The notes beneath the pieces are model-generated. The model saw nothing but the letters and a program-made list of their open reading frames with translations. It made no database searches and was not told the DNA's origin. Positions 1-6,609 of a stretch of DNA of 7,303 nt are shown here, piece after piece. Within the stretch, counting starts at the first letter, position 1, and each line of letters begins with the position of its first letter. The stretch is from Candidatus Poseidoniaceae archaeon. Its GTDB lineage: Archaea; Thermoplasmatota; Poseidoniia; Poseidoniales; Poseidoniaceae. The stretch spans positions 1 to 7,303 of the forward strand of contig DUJK01000029.1 in the NCBI GenBank assembly GCA_013329925.1, written 5' to 3'. Both the position numbers and the translations under genes were made by a program.

Positions 1-418
1 CAGACTTAGTTGTTGATTGTGTTAGAACTTGGGTTTTTGGCGCTTTCACTTCTTCATCTAAAGTGATAAATTCGGCATCAAGAACTTCAGCATCTAAAAT
101 ATCGTCATCACTGACTGTAGCAACTTCAGGAGGTGCTGTTGATGCTTTTGCCGGCTCGACTTCGGGAGTTATTGTGTCATCATCTTCCAGTGACAGACTG
201 GGTTGTAAGTCATCTAATTCCTCTGAAGCCGAGGATTTAGTTGTTGTTTCTCCGACTAATTCTTCAATTCCCAATTCTTTTTTTGATAATCCAAATTCGA
301 CCAAACGGTCAACTAAGTCCGATTTATTACCTGATGTGGGAAGGTCGTTTAGGATACATAAGGCTTTGAGTTTGGCCGCAGTAAGACTAGATTTTAACTC
401 ATCGGACAACCTCTTCAC
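1..418 (-). CDS. SAP-domain protein, C-terminus beyond the left edge
   Basis: This frame stays open for 139 codons and leaves the window on the left, so the protein is incomplete. Residues about 3-42 read as a SAP motif: a helix (LTAAKLKALCILNDL), a turn with Pro-Thr-Ser-Gly-Asn-Lys, and a second helix (KSDLVDRLVEFGL). In the SAP family this two-helix unit binds DNA or sits in chromatin and repair proteins. After it, an acidic region rich in Ser, Thr, Pro, Asp and Glu looks disordered. No ATG fits. An in-frame TGA lies 24 bases before the GTG at 418-416, so GTG is the best start, with TTG three codons on as an alternative; the GCAGGA just upstream is a weak ribosome site. The gene lies 81 bases behind the two-pass membrane protein on the same strand and may share its transcript. 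The SAP assignment is fairly sure; the cellular role is unknown. Confidence 0.75.
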   Translation of the reverse strand, partial: MKRLSDELKSSLTAAKLKALCILNDLPTSGNKSDLVDRLVEFGLSKKELGIEELVGETTTKSSASEELDDLQPSLSLEDDDTITPEVEPAKASTAPPEVATVSDDDILDAEVLDAEFITLDEEVKAPKTQVLTQSTTKS

Positions 419-459
419 CAGTCCTGCGCTATCGTTTCACCCTTTCAATCATCTTGTTT

Positions 460-476
460 ATTGTTTCAAAAACAAT
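460..476 (-). terminator. A+T-rich stem-loop between two minus-strand genes
   Basis: A perfect 7-base inverted repeat (ATTGTTT / AAACAAT) with a 3-base spacer lies between the end of the membrane-protein gene and the start of the SAP gene. Read on the minus strand it contains a run of five T, so it could act as a weak U-rich archaeal terminator. It could equally be part of the AT-rich promoter of the SAP gene. The stem is weak, and which role applies cannot be told from sequence. Confidence 0.3.
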
Positions 477-499
477 CGATTAACCAAGGTGTTTGACGC

Positions 500-1603
500 C
501 TATGACTCGTATGGTATGTATTGACCTGACTGGTCTTGGATGTAGATTGTTTGTTCGTATGAACCATCAGCCATTTTACGATAGAAATAGCCGTTGCCTG
601 CATCTTCATATGTCGAGGATTCTGTAGGTTCTGCAAAAGTTTCTGCCGGCGATGCTTGAGTACTACTTGCCGGGGGAGGACCGGCACGTTGTGATTCTGT
701 CGGGGTTGATGCGACATTGGCTGGCCCTGAACTTGGGTCAGCAGATTGTGGCGAACCTGTTGGCCCGCTAACTGATTGTGGAGGCCCGCCTGGCCCGGCA
801 ACTGGTTTTGGAGGACCGGATGGGCCTTGTGAGATTTTTTGCTTTCTCGCATCTTCCAATACTATTTGCTCTTCGGTAACTTTGTCATTTTCGAGTAATG
901 CTTTGACTTTCTTGCCGACTTTTTGGGCACCAATAAAAGCGAATGATGAAAGTCCCAAAAAGAACAAACCGGGAACTCCGGCAATCACTTGATTAGGCCA
1001 TAATTTACCTGTCACTTTTAGATTAGTAGCACTAGGATCCAAAACTGTGCCATCATCATAGACAATCTTAGCATTCAAACAATATTGTGCCATATCCAAA
1101 TTAAAATCAAAGACATATTCCTTTCCTTCAATTGGTGAGTTGACAAATCCAAATTGATACTCGTGACTGTCAGATAATTTAGCGGTATTTTCCGCTTCAC
1201 TTACTACTTCTGTATTAGTACAATCATCTGTCTGTAAAACATATACTTCTAGCGTTGTGTTTTCGGTAGTAGGTGGCAACCTCTCTACACTAACTGTTAC
1301 TTCGTAGGGAACATCCATAAAATCTTCACCAGCAAGAGATGGGCCCCAAACAAAACCAATATCCTTCTCTGCTGTACCATACTCAAAATCAGCGTCCATT
1401 GGCATAGGGAATAAGGCAAAAGCAAACATTAGTAGTGCGATTCCAAGGAATGTGAATACATTCCATCTTGACTTTTTTAACGCTTCTTGCAAAGATGCTA
1501 GAGTTTCAAAATTCTCCTCATCTACTTCCTCAATAGTTGGTGTTTCAGCAATGTTACCTTCCTCTGTAACCTCGTCTGCAACTGCTAACTCGCCCTCGGA
1601 CAT
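500..1603 (-). CDS. Two-pass membrane protein with Pro/Gly/Ser-rich cytoplasmic tail and C-terminal IPY module
   Basis: I do not recognise a named family. The 367-residue protein has an acidic N-terminus (1-45), a first membrane span at about 48-66, an outside domain at about 70-203 with two cysteines (C128, C175) that could pair and a possible glycosylation site (NTT), and a second span at about 206-226. A basic stop (KKVK) and a charged helix follow, then a Pro/Gly/Ser/Ala-rich spacer (258-330). The end (333-367) contains NGY-x-Y-R-K-M-A-D-G and finishes IPYES; it resembles the end of the 747-residue surface protein at 2943-5186. The frame extends upstream to a TTG at 1654, but that lies inside the AT-rich promoter region, so the ATG at 1603 is preferred. 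No Shine-Dalgarno is visible. The two spans place both ends in the cytoplasm. Function is unknown; surface anchoring or signalling is only a guess. Confidence 0.85.
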   Translation of the reverse strand: MSEGELAVADEVTEEGNIAETPTIEEVDEENFETLASLQEALKKSRWNVFTFLGIALLMFAFALFPMPMDADFEYGTAEKDIGFVWGPSLAGEDFMDVPYEVTVSVERLPPTTENTTLEVYVLQTDDCTNTEVVSEAENTAKLSDSHEYQFGFVNSPIEGKEYVFDFNLDMAQYCLNAKIVYDDGTVLDPSATNLKVTGKLWPNQVIAGVPGLFFLGLSSFAFIGAQKVGKKVKALLENDKVTEEQIVLEDARKQKISQGPSGPPKPVAGPGGPPQSVSGPTGSPQSADPSSGPANVASTPTESQRAGPPPASSTQASPAETFAEPTESSTYEDAGNGYFYRKMADGSYEQTIYIQDQSGQYIPYES

Positions 1604-1639
1604 GAACTGGGGATGGATAAGAAGCACTTCAAAGGCTCT

Positions 1640-1680
1640 ATTGTCGTATAACAAATAATTTAGGCGATGATATCAAAAGG
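1640..1680. promoter_or_regulatory. Divergent promoter region
   Basis: An AT-rich block (TATAACAAATAATTTA at about 1647-1662, and GATATCAAAA at about 1669-1678) lies between the minus gene starting at 1603 and the plus gene starting at 1701. A TATA box in the first block would put the minus-strand transcription start some 20-25 bases before its ATG. Either block could serve the plus-strand ligase gene with a very short leader. This is inferred from archaeal spacing rules; no factor-binding site was recognised. Confidence 0.45.
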
Positions 1681-1700
1681 TAAGCGCTCTTCCTCCTGCT

Positions 1701-2897
1701 ATGGACCTAAAACTTGCCGTGCTGTCTAGAGGACCTAGGCTCTACAGTACTAGGAGGTTGGTTCAAGAAGCGAAAAAGCGAGGTATTGATGTCGAGGTTA
1801 CCGACCCAATGAAGTTTTCACTATTCGTTGATGATGGTGCAATCGATATCCACCATGCTGGACAACCTTTCACTCATGACGCGGTCATTCCAAGAATTGG
1901 CCATTCGATTACCAAACACGGTGTTGCGGTACTCAGGCATATGGAACAATTGGGAATTTGGACGGTAAATACTGGCCAAGGAATTCTCCAAAGTCGCGAC
2001 AAATTACATGCTTCACAAATTTTAGCAAGAAATAAAATTCCAGTACCAAAAACTACCTACGTTCGAGATACAATTGACGTAGAGCCTGCTATTGATTTTG
2101 TTGGAGGATTACCGGTGGTCATCAAAGTAACTCAAGGCACTCAAGGACAAGGAGTATTCTTGCGCCATACACTACATGAATCAAGAAGCCTAGTTCAAGG
2201 TCTATTACTGACCGGTAAATCTGTTCTAGTGCAGGAATACATTGCTGAATCTCATGGCAAAGATATCCGTGCCTTAGTGGTTGGCGATAGAGTTGTAGCA
2301 GCCATGCGCAGAAGAGCCAGAGGCAGAGAATTCCGCAGCAATTATCACTTGAACGGGACCGTTGAAAAAGTTGAATTAACTCCAGAGTTTGAAGAACAAG
2401 CCTGTAGAGCTGCTAGAGTTTTGGGGCTAAATATTGCCGGAGTTGATCTATTAGAGGCCGAAAATGGCCCATTGGTATTAGAGGTCAATTCCTCTCCCGG
2501 ACTGGAAGGTATCGAAAAAGCAAGTGGAGTCAACGTTGCTGGTGAAATTGTTGATTATGTTGTCAGTGAGGCCGCATTTTCAGAGGTAGACTTGGACCAA
2601 TTACTCAGGACTGTCCCCGGGTCGGGAGTCTTGTCATTAACTCTTAGAAATCATCCAACAATGGTTGGCAATAAAATATCTGATTTATTCAAATCAACCC
2701 ATGAAATACCAGTATTTGCGCTTTCAAGAGATAACGGGCTAGTATGGAATCCTGATTCTGAAATTTCGTTGCGCTATGATGATGTGATTATCTGTTATGG
2801 GGAGTTGAATCATTTGCGGTCTTCTTTGAAAAACGCAATTTTAGGTGTTGCTGAGAAATCTTTTAATCAAGCCGGCAAAGAAGAGAGCAGTGCTTGA
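1701..2897 (+). CDS. rimK: RimK-family ATP-grasp glutamate ligase with C-terminal RCK_C-like domain
   Basis: The first 290 residues match RimK along their length: an N-terminal domain (LAVLSRGPRLYSTRRL, then VIPRIG at 63-68), and an ATP-grasp core with RDKL (99-102), K142 before GTQGQGV, VQEYI (177-181), DIRALVVGD (188-196), FRSN (211-214), AGVDLL (246-251) and EVNSSPGLEGIE (261-272), which holds the metal-binding Glu and Asn. Such enzymes use ATP to add glutamate to a peptide or small-molecule carboxylate; bacterial RimK extends ribosomal protein S6, which archaea lack, so the substrate here is open. Bacterial RimK is about 300 residues. This one has about 100 more, and 307-376 (LSLTLRNHP-x-MVGNKISDL, then IPVFALSRDNGL, then a DDVIICYG strand) reads as an RCK_C/TrkA_C ligand-binding domain. 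It starts divergently from the membrane-protein gene and is probably co-transcribed with the surface-protein gene 45 bases downstream. No Shine-Dalgarno is seen. MptN, CofF and LysX are related alternatives but fit less well. Confidence 0.93.
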   Translation: MDLKLAVLSRGPRLYSTRRLVQEAKKRGIDVEVTDPMKFSLFVDDGAIDIHHAGQPFTHDAVIPRIGHSITKHGVAVLRHMEQLGIWTVNTGQGILQSRDKLHASQILARNKIPVPKTTYVRDTIDVEPAIDFVGGLPVVIKVTQGTQGQGVFLRHTLHESRSLVQGLLLTGKSVLVQEYIAESHGKDIRALVVGDRVVAAMRRRARGREFRSNYHLNGTVEKVELTPEFEEQACRAARVLGLNIAGVDLLEAENGPLVLEVNSSPGLEGIEKASGVNVAGEIVDYVVSEAAFSEVDLDQLLRTVPGSGVLSLTLRNHPTMVGNKISDLFKSTHEIPVFALSRDNGLVWNPDSEISLRYDDVIICYGELNHLRSSLKNAILGVAEKSFNQAGKEESSA

Positions 2898-2942
2898 GCA
2901 GTTTTAACAAATCTCAATAAATCAAAAGAAAGACGGGTTATT

Positions 2943-5186
2943 ATGAAATTATCAAAGTTACTAGTGTTATTGATATTTAGTAGCCTAATGTTTCAATATA
3001 TCCCAGCAAATCACGCTGACGACGATTATTCAAAGATTAGTCGTGATAATGATGTGCGCTATAACTCTGAAGTCACTCAGTATGAAATCGAAGTGTATTC
3101 TCAAAATGATGAAGAACAAACCGCTGAAACTCTTTCTTGGTGGCCCAATGATGACAGAGAGTCAACTATGATGCAATTCGTAATAACTGTAGATGACGTT
3201 AACATTTTACCAGACCTACAGAATATTAGTTTCCATGTGTTTACTGAATATGAGGAATTTGAAATTTCCCTCTTCAGCATAGATATAATCCCGTCGTCGT
3301 TCAGCATCAAAGATGAAGATTTAGTTTTTATTACCAACTATTCATACAATCCAGATTTACCAGGGAGCTATTACAGTCTTGAGTTGGAAGTGCTCTTTAA
3401 AGACGGGACTGAAGATTATTATTTAGATGAAAGTCAGGTTATACTGCATAAATATGGATACAAAATAAGTAGCGCACTCTTAGATAATGTTGTTGATTTT
3501 TGCCAAGGTTATGAAACCATCATTCCAATAGAATTGCGAAATATTGGACAACTAGATACAATACTGGCTATTAATTTGAGTTTGTTAGAAACTTTTTCTT
3601 CCGAAGAAATAAGTTATGAATTTGATCAGGAGACCCTTGTCGAGTTGTTTGCTGGAGATGTAACGACTGTCAATATTCTAATGATGGTAGAGTCTGAGGG
3701 GGAAGATTTCCCACGACAAATCAACCTAAGTTATAATGTAGAATACTATAATGATTCAACAGATGAGTATGTGCAACTAGGTTCCAATATTATTACCTTT
3801 GAAACTCGTTTATTGCCTGATTATACTACGCCTAAATATATCTTAGAGCATATCGAATATGGGGAACTAATCAACACTTTGACTGAGGACTTAGGTGAGA
3901 CGGAGGTGGAATTTTATACTTTAGAAAATAATACCATGTCATTTTCCTTACAATTGTTTAACCTCGGTTTCAATGAAGATAGATTCCAAATAGATATTTT
4001 AGAAGAGAATGCCAACTACCAATTACTTTTTGATGATTCAATCTATTCTAATGCTGAATCTTTAAACGAGCAAGATTTAAAGATCAATAGAGGCGAAAGT
4101 ATTGAAATTATTTTTCTCTTAAGTGGTTTACAGAACTATGATTATATCCCATTATATTTGTCTGTGAATTCTATTTTATCAGAATTAAGTACAGACTTAC
4201 AGGTTAGTTTTGCTAAACAACCATCCGTGAATAATGATTTGATTTTAACCTCAGACAGTAGCACAACAATGTTGAATCTAAGTAACAATGATTCTGCTGA
4301 TGTTTTTGTTAATCTCAGCGAATATACTGGGTTATCAACATTCGAAAATCAATGGAGTATTAATTGTGATACTGAAGTTCTAATTGATGTCATCTTACAC
4401 CCATTGGAACAACAATGTGGTGCTCCAGGTGGCGACCAAGATATATCAATAAATTCTTCGACGGAGTTATTGATTCACTTTAATTATGACAAAACTCTGC
4501 CAAGTGGAAATTATTCTTTTAATTTTACAATCGTTCACAACCCAACTTTGCAGGAAAGTAACTTAACTCATAGCATCATGTTCCAGTTATTTTTGCCACT
4601 GAATGAAGAAGACGGAAACAATACTAATTCAAATCAAAATAACAGCGATGGAAATCAAAACGGTGAAAACCAAACAAATGGGAATAATTCCTTACCAAAT
4701 AACAATACTACCGGGACTCCTGTTGATGACTGTGCAGACATCCAGTGCGATGCCTGCCCACCCGGCATGGTTAGTGACCCTGACGGAGGCTGCTGCGCAT
4801 GCATGGATGCGCCTGTAACCAATGTTGATCCTGATGATCAAAATGACGGCCAAAGCGAGGAGCAAAATGGAGACTCAACAAAAACTGCCACAAAAGAAAG
4901 CAATATGCCAACTTACCTCATCATTGGATTAATCATTGCTGCTTTGGTTGCTGCAGCAGTGATCCTCAGAGCAAGAAAGTCCTCTGCTACCCAACAGACT
5001 ATGGGTAACAAAACCACTGCAGAGTTACCAATGCCTGCACTGCCATTACCAGGATTGCCAATGCCAAGTGCACCTGTAGTTATGCAGCAATGGACTGATG
5101 ATAACGGATATTCATGGCGCCAGATGTCTGACCGCACAATAATGTGGTGGAATGGGTCTGACTGGATTCCTTATGGCAAGAACTGA
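2943..5186 (+). CDS. Large secreted type I membrane protein with Cys-rich module and C-terminal IPY module
   Basis: A 747-residue surface protein of no named family. Residues 1-25 form a signal peptide (basic start, LLVLLIFSSLMF core, likely cut after NHA). The outside part is acidic, Asn-rich and carries about 18 N-x-S/T sites. It appears to hold several beta-sandwich units: segments at about 183-250 and 328-410 have the 'LRNIGQLDT' / 'LFNLGFNEDRF' pattern of Ig-like NEW3/CARDB-type domains. C475 and C492 may pair. An Asn/Gly/Gln-rich linker (about 555-595) leads to a six-cysteine module (597-620, C-x4-C-x2-C-x11-CC-x-C), an acidic stretch, one membrane span (about 658-677), a basic stop, and a Pro/Met/Leu spacer (about 692-712). 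The tail (715-747) has NGYSWRQMSD, a WW pair and WIPYGKN, resembling the tail of the protein at 500-1603. The ATG has no strong ribosome site; AT-rich sequence at 2902-2921 could be a promoter of its own. Role in adhesion or surface sensing is conjecture. Confidence 0.88.
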   Translation: MKLSKLLVLLIFSSLMFQYIPANHADDDYSKISRDNDVRYNSEVTQYEIEVYSQNDEEQTAETLSWWPNDDRESTMMQFVITVDDVNILPDLQNISFHVFTEYEEFEISLFSIDIIPSSFSIKDEDLVFITNYSYNPDLPGSYYSLELEVLFKDGTEDYYLDESQVILHKYGYKISSALLDNVVDFCQGYETIIPIELRNIGQLDTILAINLSLLETFSSEEISYEFDQETLVELFAGDVTTVNILMMVESEGEDFPRQINLSYNVEYYNDSTDEYVQLGSNIITFETRLLPDYTTPKYILEHIEYGELINTLTEDLGETEVEFYTLENNTMSFSLQLFNLGFNEDRFQIDILEENANYQLLFDDSIYSNAESLNEQDLKINRGESIEIIFLLSGLQNYDYIPLYLSVNSILSELSTDLQVSFAKQPSVNNDLILTSDSSTTMLNLSNNDSADVFVNLSEYTGLSTFENQWSINCDTEVLIDVILHPLEQQCGAPGGDQDISINSSTELLIHFNYDKTLPSGNYSFNFTIVHNPTLQESNLTHSIMFQLFLPLNEEDGNNTNSNQNNSDGNQNGENQTNGNNSLPNNNTTGTPVDDCADIQCDACPPGMVSDPDGGCCACMDAPVTNVDPDDQNDGQSEEQNGDSTKTATKESNMPTYLIIGLIIAALVAAAVILRARKSSATQQTMGNKTTAELPMPALPLPGLPMPSAPVVMQQWTDDNGYSWRQMSDRTIMWWNGSDWIPYGKN

Positions 5187-5204
5187 AGCTATGAGTGAGG
5201 CTAA

Positions 5205-5218
5205 AAACCCGGTGGTTT
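5205..5218 (+). repeat. Small inverted repeat after the surface-protein gene
   Basis: AAACC (5205-5209) and GGTTT (5214-5218) are complementary with a CGGT loop, 19 bases past the stop codon of the surface-protein gene. It may be the first of several hairpins in this spacer. No T-run follows, so it is not a convincing terminator. Confidence 0.4.
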
Positions 5219-5238
5219 GATATCTTAGACCTCTATCC

Positions 5239-5296
5239 CATCCTTGCCCTCAGGGGCAAGGGATGCACGCTCGTTTCGGCGAGAGGCGGTGACGCC
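5239..5296 (+). ncRNA. Three consecutive hairpins before the recombinase start: structured leader or small RNA
   Basis: Three stems follow each other with little space. The first pairs 5239-5249 (CATCCTTGCCC) with 5254-5265 (GGGCAAGG, one bulged G, ATG) around a TCAG loop. The second pairs CTCGT (5270-5274) with GCGAG (5279-5283) around TTCG, closed by a U-G pair, so its RNA loop would be UUCG. The third pairs GGCG (5285-5288) with CGCC (5293-5296) around GTGA, a GNRA-type loop, and ends two bases before the recombinase ATG. UUCG and GNRA loops are typical of folded RNA. If transcribed with the recombinase, the last stem would cover the ribosome site and could control translation. It does not match any riboswitch class that I can recall. 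It may also be the 3' end of the upstream transcript. Confidence 0.5.
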
Positions 5297-5297
5297 A

Positions 5298-6389
5298 ATG
5301 GAAAGACACAGAGGAGACTTTAGACAGCGTAAGGCGCTTAGGCCTAGCCAATTGCGTCTAACTGATGAAGACTTATCTCTGCCAGCTAGACTGTATCATT
5401 TGCGGGATTTACCATGGCTAAACTGTTACAAAAACCAACTCAAATCCGAGAATAAATCTGCAAATACTCAAAAATCCTATGTTTCAGGCTTACGAGCCTA
5501 CATCGAAACCATATTACCCGGAGAAGATGTTCTGTCAGAAGCAGAATATGAATCGATGTCGATACACGAATTAGCTCAAAGAATGGACCCTTTCAACGGA
5601 CGTATTGACTTATGGACACATAGCCTAGCGGATCTTCGACCAACTACCTACAACGCAAGGCTAGCCGCAGCAAGACATCTTCTGAAATGGTTAGGCCACA
5701 GATGGCCTGAACACCTAACTAGAGCGCGCACTGGTAAGCGCTTGCCAAGAACACTAACCAAGCGAGAATTGACCATGGTACTTGATGCTGCTAAAACCAG
5801 TGAAGACCCTGTCGCCTCAGTTGTAGTTACTCTAATGCTAGATACCGGCCTTAGAGTAAGCGAAGTTTGCAACCTAAACTATGGTGACATCGATATTGAA
5901 GATAAATCAGCCAAGGTAATTGGCGGCAAGGGTGATAAAGACCGTTTGGTATTATTCACCAAGCGTTCACTAGACCGGATTAATGCTTGGCTACCAGTTA
6001 GAAGTTCAAGAATAAAATTTGAAGACAGCCCACTACTACTAAACTCAGCAGGTAGAAGATTGCAACCAAGAGGGGTTCAAAGATTGATGGACAACTTAGC
6101 TATTGAAGCTGGTTTACCCAAAGGAAAACTCACACCTCACGTACTTAGGCATAACTTTGCTACCGGATTACTGGAAAGAGGAGCAGATTTAGTATCAATT
6201 CAAAAATTACTTGGGCACAGTAGTATTGCTACCACCAGGGTCTATCTTGAAATCTCTGATCAAACCCTACGAGAAGTGTACAATCGTGCTCAGTCGATGA
6301 GGCATAATATAATTGAAGCAGAAGTTCAAAGCGAAGAAATGGTGGAAAATACGCCTTATACCAGTGTTGCCGGAATAGAAGATTTCTAG
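5298..6389 (+). CDS. xerA: Tyrosine recombinase, XerA/XerD type
   Basis: The catalytic domain is complete: R186 in TGLRVSEV, K211 in GGKGDKDR, H281 and R284 in TPHVLRHNFATG, H307 in LLGHSS and the nucleophile Y316 in TRVYLEIS. These residues cut and rejoin DNA through a 3'-phosphotyrosine. The N-terminal core-binding domain spans about 36-140 (helical, with NTQKSYVSGLRAYI). Archaeal XerA proteins resolve chromosome dimers at dif; related enzymes integrate mobile elements. Length is 363 residues, longer than usual XerC/D/A, with a basic N-terminal extension of about 35 and an acidic C-terminal tail of about 40 residues. The frame could be opened at a TTG (5244) or GTG (5289), but those lie in the hairpin region; the ATG at 5298, preceded by GAGGCGGTGA, is chosen. 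No other phage or element gene is visible, and base composition matches the neighbours, which favours a housekeeping Xer over an integrase. Confidence 0.92.
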   Translation: MERHRGDFRQRKALRPSQLRLTDEDLSLPARLYHLRDLPWLNCYKNQLKSENKSANTQKSYVSGLRAYIETILPGEDVLSEAEYESMSIHELAQRMDPFNGRIDLWTHSLADLRPTTYNARLAAARHLLKWLGHRWPEHLTRARTGKRLPRTLTKRELTMVLDAAKTSEDPVASVVVTLMLDTGLRVSEVCNLNYGDIDIEDKSAKVIGGKGDKDRLVLFTKRSLDRINAWLPVRSSRIKFEDSPLLLNSAGRRLQPRGVQRLMDNLAIEAGLPKGKLTPHVLRHNFATGLLERGADLVSIQKLLGHSSIATTRVYLEISDQTLREVYNRAQSMRHNIIEAEVQSEEMVENTPYTSVAGIEDF

Positions 6390-6568
6390 TTTGATTTGGT
6401 CTTACGCTTGGAAATCTTATCAGGACCCATCCACTGCCTATGTGGCTTTACTACCTGGCCTGAATGCCCGGCTATCGGACAGTATTTTCCTGAGCGGCAT
6501 CTAGAGCAATTTTCCTTGGGCGGAAGCTCGACAGTCTTTCGTAACCGTCCGTACTTCCGTCTTGGCAT
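6386..6568 (-). CDS. Small basic Cys/His protein, putative zinc-binding
   Basis: A 60-residue protein with a very basic start (MPRRKYGRLRK), a compact Cys/His motif (C21-x2-C24-x5-C30-P-x3-H35) and a basic end (KISKRKTKS). The spacing would suit one zinc ion, and the charge suggests contact with nucleic acid; both are inferences and I know no family for it. It starts with ATG and its TAG overlaps the TAG of the convergent recombinase gene. It lies 41 bases behind the HhH/H1-like gene on the same strand and may be transcribed with it. Reality as a gene rests on the ordered Cys/His motif, the clean start and the way it fills the space between two real genes. Confidence 0.65.
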   Translation of the reverse strand: MPRRKYGRLRKTVELPPKENCSRCRSGKYCPIAGHSGQVVKPHRQWMGPDKISKRKTKSN

Positions 6569-6609
6569 GTGAGTGAATCAGCAAGAAGGTCTTTGAACAA
6601 TTCGCGTGA

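Noticed and set aside
63..524. Plus-strand open frame of 153 codons, Ser-rich
   Set aside because: It lies opposite the SAP gene and the start of the intergenic region; its Ser/Thr-rich composition is the reverse reading of an acidic low-complexity tail, and no family or ribosome site supports it.
466..852. Minus-strand Gln/Arg/His-rich frame overlapping the end of the two-pass membrane protein
   Set aside because: It is another frame of the Pro/Gly/Ser-rich spacer; its composition is an artefact of that repeat-like DNA and it lacks any domain.
717..992. Plus-strand Gly/Pro-rich, collagen-like frame
   Set aside because: It is the antisense of the Pro/Gly spacer of the membrane protein, which has two membrane spans and a recognisable tail in the chosen frame.
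5239..5265. Palindrome near the Xer recombinase as a dif site
   Set aside because: A dif site needs two roughly 11-base imperfect arms around a central spacer of about 6 bases and is usually A+T-rich in the arms; this G+C-rich stem with a 4-base loop and adjoining UUCG and GNRA hairpins looks like RNA structure. A search with known archaeal dif sequences would settle it.
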